64,000 nt of DNA, from assembly GCF_963676685.1 (NCBI RefSeq), contig NC_092350.1, forward strand, positions 3,771,486 to 3,835,485, given 5' to 3'. Both the position numbers and the translations under genes were made by a program. Below are positions 1 through 11,293 of the stretch, one piece after another (the stretch's first letter is position 1; every line of letters starts with the position of its first letter). The notes under the pieces were generated by a model. It was given only the letters and a program-made list of their open reading frames with translations, had not been told where the DNA came from and searched no databases. This DNA is from Mytilus edulis. Its lineage: Eukaryota > Mollusca > Bivalvia > Mytilida > Mytilidae.

Positions 1-776
1 AGACTCTAAAGTTTGGTTCGGACTACAGTTGATCCTTTCAGACAAAGTTTCCAGTTCTGGTTCGTCTGGTTCGTGCTTCACTAATTTTCTACCATAATCG
101 TCAACTTCTTCTTTCAGTTACTTGAAGTTCTTCTTCCAGTTGATGGGCTGGGAAATTCTATATGTTGGTGATTTTGCTATCAATTTTCTTGTTATGTCAT
201 CGGTAACTATGAAATTGTTGTCAGTAATAATGATGACTAGCCTGACTATAGTATTTTAACGATGCATATTAACCATTCGGAGGATAGGATTGCACATCTC
301 TAAGGTTAAAGGCCTCTAAAACCTTTTTATGGCTGAATATTTTGGATGCATGATACTTTGTGTAAGTATATGAAACTACAGGTATAGCTTGAATTTTTGA
401 TGTAATCATGTAAAGTTTTGTGAGCAGATTTCTGGTTGTTGGTAATATTGAAAGCAGCTTAACCTTAAGTGGCCGATTCTACTTTAGAAAAAAATACGTT
501 TATCCTCATTTAAGGAAGTAATTGTAATGGATTGTAATAGTCTATTGTTAGCAATGTCCATTGACTATTACAATTAACCTACACAAAACAGAATAAGAAT
601 CAACAACGGAAGTATTTTTGGCCACTTATAACAGTAAATAAAGTTAAGATAATTGACTGAAGTATAATTTAGGACTGATTTGGTGAATTAATGAGTTTAA
701 TTTTAACCAGACGATAACAAACTATCAATTGTCACGGTTAAAAGGCAGGTGGTGAATAACATCTGTGACACTGACA
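1..776. other. unassigned AT-rich intergenic DNA
   Basis: No supported gene or recognised repeat. A 12-bp inverted pair (ATTGTAATAGTC and its complement) at about 531-571 can fold into a hairpin, but I see no context that gives it a role. Confidence 0.5.
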
Positions 777-1826
777 TATATGTGACCAGCCACGACATAT
801 CCAGGCTTATGGAGGTAGAACGTCATTGTGAGAAAAACGCCGTTAACTATATGTGAATAGCCATTTCCAGTCTTAGGAGGGTACATTGTCTAAAATTTGA
901 TTTTTGTATATTTATCTAGAATATTCCGAAACAAAACTCTCTGTCATGTTATTATGACATATTTGTTGTAATAGCAACGAAACGAGACATTTCGAATACC
1001 GGTATGAAAATGAGACTGTTCTATGACGACTTTTACTTATCGAAGGCACTAATTTATAAAACACAAAATTATTGTATTTATTGGCTCTTAGTGATGTTTA
1101 ATAGCGTTTTTGAATAAAATTTCAAAGACTTAAATTTACTGCAATGCAAACAATTCTTATCTCTATTTTAGAACATGTAATTTAAACTTGTTGAAATAAA
1201 ATTAGTTTAAAATTTGTCAAAGTAAGCTTTAAGAATTCCTTTTTTTAATTTAGATTTATTATGCATGTCTCTAAACATAGTATGCGACGCGTAACAGTTT
1301 ATAAGTAAGTGTTCTCATATATTAATTTGATACGGTGCATTTATTATAAATATATTTCAGACTTCATTTATGAAAGAAAATATATACAGCAGAGCATTAT
1401 TTGTTTGTTTGTAGCTCTATTTTAGAACATGTAATTTAAACTTGTTGAAATAAAATTAGTTTAAAATTTGTCAAAGTAAGCTTTAAGAATTCTTTTTTTT
1501 TAATTTAAATTTATTATGCAAAAGATGTCTTTATACATAGTATAAAGGAAATCTATAGAGCAGAAATTTGATTTTGTATCAGTTTAAAATGTAGATTCAA
1601 ATATTTTTCACTTCAAACGTTAAAGTAAAACTTCTTAAAAACTTATGTATGATGTATGATGTATATTTCGGCGTCCGCAAAAGAGAAGCAAGGGAAAGTG
1701 TTTATCTCTTCTTCACAAATACGTATTTCATTGAATCTCGATATTTATCATGTTTATAATTTTTCTAACAATGACATTCTACCTCCATAAGCCTGCAAAT
1801 GTCATGGCGGGTCACATATTTCATCG
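777..1826. repeat. inverted arms of about 65 bp, roughly 1 kb apart
   Basis: Bases 777-840 (around GGCTTATGGAGGTAGAA) reappear in reverse complement at about 1762-1826. A weaker, degenerate copy in the left orientation follows directly at about 848-900. The DNA between the arms has no coding signal. This may be a small foldback element or two copies of a dispersed repeat in opposite orientation; I could not find a target duplication. Confidence 0.5.
1161..1545 (+). repeat. direct repeat of about 125 bp, two copies
   Basis: The segment 1161-1284 is repeated almost unchanged at 1415-1545, an offset of 254 bp. Both share a long stretch beginning CTCTATTTTAGAACATG and ending near TTTATTATGCA. 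It lies inside the inverted-arm region. It is non-coding and of unknown class. Confidence 0.75.
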
Positions 1827-2061
1827 AGTAAAAGTGTTGAAAGAACTGTAATTTATTGACTGTACTACATCTTGGACTAGAAAAATTAACTACATCATCA
1901 ATTTTGTCATTGCATCCATAGTGAATGGCTGTTCCCAACTCTCTTATTCAAAAGTCTTCTCTATGTAGACGATATGATGAATTCAATATAAGGTCATTTG
2001 TTTTCTCTATGATCCGCACGTTCATTGAAACAAATGAATGACCAGGCTGATTAAAATGCTT

Positions 2062-2155
2062 ACCTGTTGGTGACCTTCTGCTGTTGTTTTTTTCTATGGT
2101 CGGGTTGTTGTCTCTTTGACACATTCCCCATTTCATTCTCAATTTTATTATAGAT
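2062..2155 (+). repeat. dispersed repeat family A, 3' portion
   Basis: Contains GGTGACCTTCTGCTGTTG, a TGGTCGGGTTGTTGTCTC block and ACACATTCCCCATTTC. The same blocks recur at 44459-44580, 47275-47580 and 48395-48465, and in reverse at 34557-34640 and 42184-42218. From memory this is a common mussel interspersed repeat. The copy here is 5'-truncated. Confidence 0.75.
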
Positions 2156-3045
2156 TAATTGACTGTTATTGGGATCATTACCATTAGATCGATGGTTATT
2201 AGTTCAAAAAATGAGTCTTTGTAGAGTTTCCTCGATGTATATAGCTCATACAAAATCATACACACTATTTGAAGCAGAACAATTTAAATCCTCATAACTA
2301 TGTGAATTTTACCTTGCAATGGTCAACTTTCTTTGAAAGTGGGTATTACATATAAGTACATCACATGGTCTAAAACATTTATGGTTACATTAAGAAAAAG
2401 AGCAACAGTGTAAGCTATTATTGTAATCTTAGATATCTGAAAGTTACAGAATACTGTACCAAGTATAAAAAAACTTCTCTGAATTTGTATAGTATAATGA
2501 GGAATCAGAAGACTGTACATCATGTGTCATTTTCATTACATCCTTTAAGATAATCGTAGGGAGACCTGATAAAAAGGTTGTTTTGTGTCCTTGACAACAT
2601 CAAATTGACAGGTTTGTATCCTGAGCGACGTGTTATTCGGTATGATAATATGTATGTCAATTTACCTGTGTTGTGTGCAATATCTAATGGAATCATTGTG
2701 TTTCAATAACACAGTATTTATGGAAATAATAATAGTTTCGACACAGAAAAATTAAAGTCAGATTACATGTAGTATATTTAGCTATTCTACATGTTCTACA
2801 GAATTTGGTAAAATGTTGCATACAACATTGACTGGTTGATCTATCACTAAAAATCGAACAGTTTGATATGAATATGAATGATTGATTTAAAAAAAAGTGA
2901 ACATTTGTTGAGAAAGCATATAAACTCGACAAAAATATTCCTGACGTCATAAAATCTTCAAATATTCAATTTCAGATTCATTGACTAATTATAATTCCCT
3001 GACGTTTATACAAACATTTCCGTTTGAATGATAATAAATCATAAT
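2156..3045. other. unassigned intergenic DNA
   Basis: AT-rich sequence with only short chance open frames. No repeat or homology recognised. Confidence 0.45.
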
Positions 3046-4232
3046 GTTGGCACTTGTCCTGAAATGTCTATTGAGCTACGTGTTTGTTTGGAACTTGGCA
3101 ATCCGTCTTATAATGTTGTCACCTAATGTTGAAATGTCCATTGAGCTACTTGTTTGTTTGGAACTTGGCAATCCCTCTTATAATATTGTCACCTAATGAT
3201 GAAATCTCTATTGAGCTACTTGTTTGTTTGGAACTTGGCAATCCGTCTTATAATATTGTCACCTAATGATGAAATCTCTATTGAGCTACTTGTTTGTTTG
3301 GAACTTGGCAATCCGTCTTAAAATGTTGTCACCTAATGATGAAATCTCTATTGAGCTACTTGTTTGTTTGGAACTTGGCAATCCGTCTTATAATATTATC
3401 ACCTAATGATTAAATCTCTATTGAGCTACTTGTCTGTTTTGAACTTGGCAATCCCTCTTATAATGTTGTCACCTAATGATGAAATCTCTATTGATCTACT
3501 TGTTTGTTTGGAACTTGGCAATCCGTCTTAAAATGTTGTCACCTAATGATGAAATGTCTATTGAGCTACTTGTTTATTTTGAACTTGGCAATCCGTCTTA
3601 AAATGTTGTCACCTAATGATGATATGTCTATTGAGCTACTTGTTTGTTTTGAACTTGGCAATCCGTCTTATAATGTTGTCACCTAATGATGAAATCTCTT
3701 TTGGGCTACTTGTTTGTTTTGAACTTGGCCATCCGTCTTATAATGTTGTCACCTAATGATGAAATCTCTATTGAGCTACTTGTTTGTTTTGAACTTGTCA
3801 ATTCGTCTTATAATGTTGTCACCTAATGATGAAATGTCTATTGAGCTACTTGTTTATTTTGAACATGGCAATCCGTCTTATAATGTTGTTACTTAATGAT
3901 GAAATGTCTATTGAGCTACTTGTTTGTTTTGAACTTGGCCATCCGTCTTATAATGTTGTCACCTAATGATGAAATCTCTATTGAGCTACTTGTTTGTTTT
4001 GAACTTGGCCATCCGTCTTATAATGCTGACACCTAATGATGAAATCTCTATTGAGCTACTTGTTTGTTTTGAACTTGGCCATCCGTCTTATAATGCTGAC
4101 ACCTAATGATGAAATCTCTATTGAGCTACTTGTTTGTTTTGAACTTGGCCATCCGTCTTATAATGTTGTCACCTAATGATGAAATGTCTATTGAGCTACT
4201 TGATTGTTTTGAACTTGACAATCTGTTATCAA
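3046..4232 (+). repeat. 70-bp minisatellite, about 17 copies
   Basis: The block ATTGAGCTACTTGTTTGTTT followed by GAACTTGGCAATCCGTCTTA recurs with a constant 70-bp step from 3061 to 4181, with no indels seen and only point differences between units. The array directly abuts the 3' end of the TLR pseudogene on the opposite strand. Open frames crossing it are products of the repeat. Confidence 0.95.
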
Positions 4233-5661
4233 CATCTTCAATCGTCTCCATGTATCAATTAAATCTTCTTTCTTTGTCTCTTGAAAACGGTCCATTTCCC
4301 TCCAACCAAAACTGTATCTTGTTCCAGCAGAAATGAATGTCTCTAACCGTAGTTCAACAAAAAGCACGGTAACAGTTGTATTTGTATAAGATATATCTAA
4401 ATAAGTAAGCTTATTATTTTTTCGGAACTATAAATAGAAAGCGTAAAGTATTAACTATTGTGAAACTGATATCAAATTTTGTTAATGAAGCTGGTAACAT
4501 AACGTAACTGCCACCAGAACTTTTAAAATTAGAGTCTGAGGTCATTGAATTTTCTATGAAGAAGTTGACAAAATTATATGAATAATCTAAAGATTGTAAT
4601 CGCAAAGCTTTTCTAAAAAAAGAGTCAATTTCTCCGTGATTTTTTATATGAGCTAGTAAAAGCCTGTTTTCTTTCAATGAAAGATGTTTTAGGCACTCTG
4701 GGTAATCAAAGGAAAATAAAGAGCCATGTGTGTAATCAACTATTCCATTCTGGGATAAATCTAGATTTTCTATGCAAATTGTTTTCAGGTTTTTCATTAT
4801 ATCGGATGTTATTGTCAGAGCAAACGGAAGGTCGTCACTATCAATGGTTAGGTCACTGACATGGCCTAAGTTTATCGTGGTCATATTTCTATAACGGTAT
4901 GGATGCAAAAGAAGTAAGGCACGCGATAGGTGCATAAATGTTCCAAACAAATCTAGTACACGTAGATGTGGAAACGGACCCAAAGCGTCATATTCTGTTT
5001 TAACAAAGTTTAATCGACAATTTCTGAGATAAAGCTCTTCTACAGACGATGAAAACTTCAGGAATGTTTCATTTGATAGACGCACTAAATAAAAAGTTTG
5101 AAAGTATAACTTTCGAAGTTTCTTCATTTGACGGAATCCGCTTCCGAAGATTGGCACAGGCATCATATTAATTCCTAAGAAAGTTAATTATCTCAAAACA
5201 TGGAACGCATAATCGGGATAGTCGAATTCCTTATCATAATTCTGAGGTTGAGGCATATTACTTCTGATATCCAATTTCGTTACGTGTTGTATATGCATAA
5301 GATAGATCAAGCAGATTATGAGACATATCAAGCACGACAAGATTGTGTAATCCCTGCAATGACTCCTTATATAAATGTTTCAGCTTATTTTTTCTCACAT
5401 TAAGTTCGTGGAAATGTATATAAGTAATCAGCAAACTGTTTTCAATACTCCTTAAATAATTTGAAGTTACATCCGAATGGTTAACTTATATCCCGGGGGT
5501 AAATCTTGAGGAACAGACTGTAGTCCTCTGTTTTTACAATCAGCTATTTTAACTCCAAGTTTTCCGTTAAATACATATTTGATATCACAGTCTGATGATC
5601 GAGAGATTACATCACACTGAACTACAGTACAAAGTACTGCATAAATAATAATCCTCACCAT
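4217..5661 (-). pseudogene. Toll-like receptor pseudogene, internally deleted
   Basis: Read on the minus strand, 5661-5467 encodes a TLR start: a signal peptide and an LRRNT-like segment (SDCDIKY, then KIADCKNRGL). After frameshifts, 5400-5200 still matches LRR residues (LDMSHNLLDL, then LDIRSNMPQP in another frame), and a TAA replaces a codon just before GINMMPVP. The frame 5166-4414 carries the middle LRRs. It ends where the run after GTTCCG is too long by one A. In the next frame, matching residues continue (LTYLDISYT, LETFISAGTRY). They then jump to EDLIDTWRRLKMLITD, the last residues of a TIR domain. The remaining LRRs, LRRCT, transmembrane helix and most of TIR are therefore deleted. 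Homology is by comparison with the three intact paralogs here. Confidence 0.9.
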
Positions 5662-6261
5662 TTTGTGACATGGATATCAAAAACTTCCACATGGTTTCTA
5701 ACAATTGCTTTGCAAGTCAACACCACTTTATGTAGGACACAAAGGTCAAAAAATGGAATTTAATCATCTCAAATTGTTATCAATTTAAAGGACAACTGTA
5801 TTTATTTTTTTACTTTATTTAAGATAGTATATTGATTCTAAACATGAAGAGACTTCCTGTATGTTCTTGGTAACAAATTTATTAACCGTTTACTCTATCA
5901 AATGACAAAATATTTGAATTTTCTATGGGGAAACAGCCGTGTAATTTTTAATTGGGACATGCATGTTAATATAGTATTCTGATTCTTAATTTTTCAGAAA
6001 AACTATGAAATTTCATACACAAGAGACAAAGCAAGTATTCAAAATAGTTAAATAAATTATCAACCTTTTAATGGTCCTTAAACAAAGCGAAAATATATAT
6101 AGAATCTCTTTTGATGAAATTGATGTAATAAATAACTTACACGTGACTTTTATAATCTCTATATCGTACCTATTCATTATTTCTTTCTTCATACTCAATT
6201 TCAATTATATTTTGTTATTTTGGACAGTTATTTAAAGTTTAATATATAGTCAATTACTAAA
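5662..6261. other. 5' flank of TLR pseudogene, unassigned
   Basis: AT-rich DNA upstream of the minus-strand pseudogene. No gene, repeat or convincing promoter element recognised. Confidence 0.4.
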
Positions 6262-6788
6262 GTACATCTTACCATGTTGATAGAGCTTTCGTACATCTTA
6301 CCATGTTGATAGAACTTTCTTACATCTTACCGTGTTGATAGAACTTTCTTAAATCTTACCGTGTTGATAGAACTTTCTCACATCTTACCATGTTGATAGA
6401 ACTTTCTTACATCTTACCGTGTTGATAGAGCTTTCTTACATCTTACCGTGTTGATAGAGCTTTTTTTTACATCTTACCGTGGTGATAGAACTTTCTTACA
6501 TCTTACCGTGTTGATAGAACTTTCTTACCGTGTTGAGAGAACTTTCTTACATCTTACCGTGTTGATAGAGCTTTCTTACATTTTACCATGTTGATAGAGC
6601 TTTCTTACATTTTACCATGTTGATAGAGCTTTCTTACATCTCACCATTTTGATAGAACTTTCTTACATCTTACCGTGTTGATAGAGCTTTCTTACATCTT
6701 ACCGTGTTGATAGAACTTTCTTACATCTAACCGTGTTGATAGAGCTTTCTTACATCTTACCATGTTGATAGAACTTTCTTACATTTTG
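6262..6788 (+). repeat. 29-bp minisatellite, about 18 copies
   Basis: The unit ACATCTTACCGTGTTGATAG followed by AACTTTCTT repeats with a 29-bp step and occasional indels. It ends beside a short GAAC microsatellite near 6790. Units are contiguous with no spacers, so it is not a CRISPR-like array. Confidence 0.95.
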
Positions 6789-6951
6789 ACGAAACGAACG
6801 AACGAACGCAAAGAGAGCACGTATTACATTTCCACAATATTACGAGCATTTGTTTTATCTTGTAAAACAGCATTCTTTTTTTTAAAATAAACGTATTGCA
6901 AATAATACACGCTTTTTATATCAGAAAATCAAGACAAATAGTGTCTTTTCT

Positions 6952-7135
6952 CAGGCATAGATTACCTTAGCCGTATTTGGCGCAACTTTTTGGAATTTTG
7001 GATCCTCAATGCTCTTCAACTTTGTACTAGTTTGGATTTATAAATATTTTGATATGAGCGTCATTGATGAGTCTTATGAAGACGAAACGCGCGTCTGGCG
7101 TACTAAATTATAATCCTGGTACCTTTGATAACTAA
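6952..7135 (+). repeat. dispersed repeat family F
   Basis: Contains CCTCAATGCTCTTCAACTTT, GACGAAACGCGCGTCTGGCG and AATCCTGGTACCTTTGATAA. Other copies lie at 15700-15912 (+) and 63010-63180 (-). From memory this is a very common Mytilus repeat. It lies about 180 bp downstream of the 3' end of the minus-strand TLR fragment at 7315-7860. Confidence 0.85.
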
Positions 7136-7314
7136 CTAAATACACGTACGTCCGATACGTTACTTACGTAAACCAAGATAACTCCCTTTTGCGAGGGAAT
7201 TGTGCAAGCACGAGTTTCACGCTTAATATTTTAATGGCAATTTTGAAGTACGTTAATCTAACCTTAACAAGATTCACATATTTGTATATGTTGTATGAGT
7301 ACACTATCAGCAAA

Positions 7315-7860
7315 TTGTCAATTGGTTGCCAATCCGAACAAATTGTGGCACAGGTATCATATCAATTTCTAAGAATGACAACTCTCTCAGAACAATAAAT
7401 ACATGGTTGGGATAAATAAAATCCTTATCAAAGTCTATTGGATGGAGCATATTACTTCTGATATCCAATTTTAATAAGTTTTTTATTGTAAGAAATATTT
7501 CTGCGGGATAAACATTATAATATATACCTGTCAAGAGAAACAATATTATATTACCACGTAAATGACTCACTAGATAAATATTCAATTTGTTCTCCAAAAT
7601 TCAGTTCCTGTAAGTACTTATAATTACCGACGGAATCATTTTCAGTAGCAGATAATTGGTTCGAACTAAGATCTAAATCAATGATATCTCTCATTGAAAT
7701 CTCTTCTGAGGTATAAAATTCAGTCCTTTGTTTTTTACAATCTGTTTATGTCACTTCCTGGATTTTTTAAGTAACATATTTGATATCACAGTCTGATAAT
7801 GGTAAGATTTTGTTACACTTAATGATCGTAAGAATGTAAAAAAAAATAGCTGAATAACTG
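7315..7860 (-). pseudogene. Toll-like receptor pseudogene, N-terminal fragment
   Basis: On the minus strand, about 7800-7700 encodes a remnant of the LRRNT (LSDCDIKYV, then a frame change, TDCKKQRTEFYTSEE in shifted frames). The frame 7597-7307 then encodes LRR residues (KNLLKLDIRSNM, HPIDFDKDFIYPNHVF, LRELSFLEIDMIPVPQF) that align with residues 130-190 of the intact TLRs. Several frameshifts and a degraded signal region make it non-functional. It stops after MIPVPQF and nothing of the later LRRs, transmembrane or TIR follows. A 5' piece without the rest fits truncation by deletion. Confidence 0.85.
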
Positions 7861-9159
7861 ATAACACAATTATGTAATAAAGTAAATATCTCTGCTCTGT
7901 ACAAATAACTACCTTTACACATATTAGGTGGTACCCATATATGCGGTACTGTTGGAACAGAATATATGTGCTATATTAAACACATAACATACATCAACAT
8001 TTATTATTGAGAAAGAGTGAGAAATTACAAAAACAATGTCTATTCAAATCAATCTCAGGATCTGAATTTTACTCCCTATCATATCAAAATCCATTACTGT
8101 GTCATCACCGTAAATTATCAATCTATTATGCACATGATGTAGCTTCAACGGTCACTTTTAACTGTAGAGGAAAAACCCAAAACAAATAGGTCAGTTGTGT
8201 TGATTTAAATAACTTTTAGTGAATAATTACTAGTAAAACAGATTTATAAAAGAGATAATTCTAGAATAAGATACAGATATTGAGCTGTCCAAACGTTATT
8301 CATATATCATAACCTTTATTTATCATACATATTTTTATTTTATTTGGCCATAAGTAAATAAAATCATTGATACACTCATTTGATTTATTGTATGTTCAAT
8401 GTGCGCAATGAATATACATCTACATATTTGTTTTGTTTGATTTCAAGTAGGAATTATGTAAACAACAAACAACAAGTAAATTTGAAATTTGACTGATTAT
8501 TTGTCATGGCATTTATTCAACACCATTCAGCAATATAAACCAACAAACAACTGACATCAACAAACTTGCTAACAAGTTAAAGCTTAATGACAATTGGTCA
8601 CTGAAGGGAAACAACTGTGAATGCAAAACAATGTCTAGCTGCTAGACAAATCCATAACAGTTTAATGAACGATATTTGAATAAATCACTGCAAGTTGAAT
8701 CATGCTGATGATGACATCCAACACACTTTCTATATAGAACGGAACGTCATGACGATAGACATTTTTTTTGTTAAAGCATCTGACATATTTGATGATACAT
8801 AAAAATATAATTGTAACATTCAATACATATGAAACAATTCACAATGTAATCTGTAAAATAAACTAAAAACAGCAGCAATTGTGTATGTTAAAGGGAAGAA
8901 GGATGGGTTGTGCAATCTTGTTGAAAAATAACCATGGAATAAATATTGAACGGGAACACGTGTTTAAATATGACCAAAGTCTACGAGGCGCATCAAAGCA
9001 TATTATTTCGTATGTTGGAATACTGGTATATAGTTGCAAGGATATATAGATGATGTTCTCTCACTAAATTGTTAAAACTTCGTTGACCATGATGAACGCA
9101 TCTATCCCATCGAACTAGAGATAAGGGACACAACAGATACAGTTACATGTAAAAAGTAA
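7861..9159. other. unassigned intergenic DNA
   Basis: AT-rich, with only short open frames. I recognise no gene or repeat. Confidence 0.4.
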
Positions 9160-9368
9160 AATCGCGAAAATACTGTACTCCGAGTAAAATACAAAACGGA
9201 AAAGTCACTAATCAAAAAGGCAAAATCTAATGAAAAAAAACATCAAACGAATGGACAACATCTGTCATATTTCTGACTTGGTACAGGCACTTTCAAATGT
9301 AGATAATGGGGGATTGAACCTGCTTTTATAGCGCTAAATATCCCACTTGTATGACAGTCGCACCAATC
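9160..9368 (-). repeat. dispersed repeat family B, reverse copy
   Basis: Shares GTAAAATCGCGAAAATACTG, CATCAAACGAATGGACAAC and a TTCTGACTTGGTACAGGCA block with copies at 17430, 26870 and 61240. In the other orientation it matches copies at 14165, 15960 and 33845. Non-coding, class unknown. Confidence 0.8.
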
Positions 9369-9369
9369 G

Positions 9370-10062
9370 CAATCATACGGATGCTTCATATCTTGACTTA
9401 CTTCTAGAAATTAGCAATGATGGTCGGTTGAAAACATTTACGACAAAAGAGATCATTTCAGTTTCCTAATTGTGAACTTTCCATTTCTATGTAGCAACAT
9501 TCAGCTGCGCCTGCATACAGAGTATATATATATATATATATCCCAATTGATACAGTATTCCAGGGCTTTTAATTCATATCATGATATCCTTGATAGATGG
9601 TTGCTGCTCACAAGGAAACTATTAAAGAGTTCCAAATTGTGAAGTAGACATCATCCCTTTGTAAATTTTACAGACGCCACCATGAATTGGGGGACCGTTA
9701 TGGAATTACCGTTTCACAGATGATATTGGATATGTTCCTTATGTCGTAACTACAATCCACCTCCCTTTTCACCACGAATGTGACTTACCGAATTAGAATA
9801 ATTATCGGGTTTGTATTAATATGAGCATTACGACGGTTACCATATGTGGAGCTGGATCTACCAACCCCGACGGAGTACCTGAGATCACTCCCAGTTTTTA
9901 ATGGGGTAAGGGTTGCTTTGTTTCTTGTTTTCTATGTTGTGTCTTGTGTACTTTTATTCGTCTGTTTGTCTTTTAACTTTTTAGCTATGGCGTTGTCAGT
10001 TTATTTTCGATCAATGAGTGTGACTGTCCCTATGGTATCTTTTGCCCATCTTTTAATTGACG
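9370..10062 (+). mobile_element. 5'-truncated retroelement with reverse-transcriptase C-terminal remnant
   Basis: Broken frames from 9370 to about 9720 translate to pieces I recognise as the C-terminal part of a reverse-transcriptase protein common in marine invertebrates: SYLDLLLEISNDGRL, then FHFYVAT, then a degenerate FYGRHH-like stretch around 9670-9710. The 3' part, 9735-10062, is a non-coding tail ending near ATGGCGTTGTCAGTTTATTT and TGTCCCTATGGTATCTTTTG. The tail alone recurs at 28540-28858 and in reverse at 38262-38370 and 63925-64000. A TA microsatellite (about 9522-9541) interrupts it. The 74-residue frame at 9846 lies in the tail and is not a gene. The superfamily is not certain from these pieces. 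Confidence 0.7.
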
Positions 10063-11293
10063 AACTGTAAATAATGAACTGAAGAACATTTTAGACACAC
10101 TAAACAAATAAATGTATTTTTGATGCAATAAATCAATAAGATAATTAGCTCATTCAATTCTATTAATTTCGTTGTTTGAATATGGATAAGCGTTATTGGC
10201 CGGAGAACAATTTTTCTAATAGAACGCATCTATTTGTAATATATATAAAACACCACCATGCAGTTATAAACATCACATTTATTTATCAAATGAAATGCAC
10301 GAAATGAAATGAAAATGGTACGAGTTTTGACAATAAACTACTGTCCAATGATGATTGGGACTGAAATATTTAAAAACAAAATCTAAATACAAAGGTAAAA
10401 AGAGCTGGTTCAATCAAATGAGATGATGAATAGAGCCAAATCTGGACAATTAATTTATGCCGGACTTCATCCTTTAATTCAAAAACATTTAACACATTTG
10501 AGACATATGAATCATATTTCCGATTCTTAAACAGAATGCATGCTCCTCATTTTGACATACTGATAGCTCGACGAATGCATGAGCATTGGTAATAAATAAA
10601 GATTAAAAAATCTTACCTATTATGAAGTTGAATGCATACTGAAATTTCTAATTTAAACATTTGATCTGGACAGTCGGTTTGCATTTGAGAAATTATGTAG
10701 AAAATTACGTTCTAACTTGGTAAGGCTGAGTTTGCCTCAGATACATTAGACTATTTTAAAGTTCTGTTTAAGTTGTATTGACAAGTATTGCTCTTAACTT
10801 TTCTATATAGATATAGGAAGATGTAGTATGAGTGTCAATGAAACAAATCTCGACCCAAGGCACAATTTATAAAATTAAACCACTGTAGGCCTAAGTACGG
10901 TCGTCAATACGGAGCCTTGGCTGACACCGAACTGCAAGCTTTAAAGCAGATCTGCAAGACAAATATCATATACTCAATAATTTATATGTTAGCAGTGACA
11001 ATGTGTTGCCTTTCTACTTCCTGATATTAAAACATTGCTTTGCATGTATTATCATTGCAGTGTGGACATGCAGTACCAGTGATATATTACATTGCTTTGT
11101 CATCACCATGTATTATCATTGCAGTATGGACGTGCAGTACCAGTGATTTTTATTATACCTGTGCTATAACTAACAAAATTATTGTTAATAAACGTTCTGT
11201 GTACTTTTTTTGAAGTGCATAATTTCAACATCATTATGTGTTTCAATGAACTTTTATGGTATATGCATTGTCTTAATAATTTTTATAACGATA
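10063..11293. other. 3' flank of TLR, with repeat fragments
   Basis: Mostly unassigned. A short piece with CGGAGCCTTGGCTGACACCG at 10880-10945 resembles a part of a mussel repeat I know from memory. A segment of about 57 bp, ACATTGCTTT through AGTACCAGTGAT, is tandemly duplicated at 11032-11145 just beyond the 3' end of the minus-strand TLR. Confidence 0.5.
11149..11154 (-). promoter_or_regulatory. candidate polyadenylation signal for TLR at 11294-13798
   Basis: TTTATT on the plus strand is AATAAA on the minus strand, about 140 bases after the TLR stop codon. Position is plausible; use is inferred. Confidence 0.4.

Noticed and set aside
3504-4336. Open frames of 60-76 residues with repeated IELL.CFELGN motifs
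   Set aside because: They are translations of the 70-bp minisatellite.
6262-6788. CRISPR-like regular repeats of 29 bp
   Set aside because: Units are contiguous with no variable spacers, and the sequence is clearly animal. It is a minisatellite.
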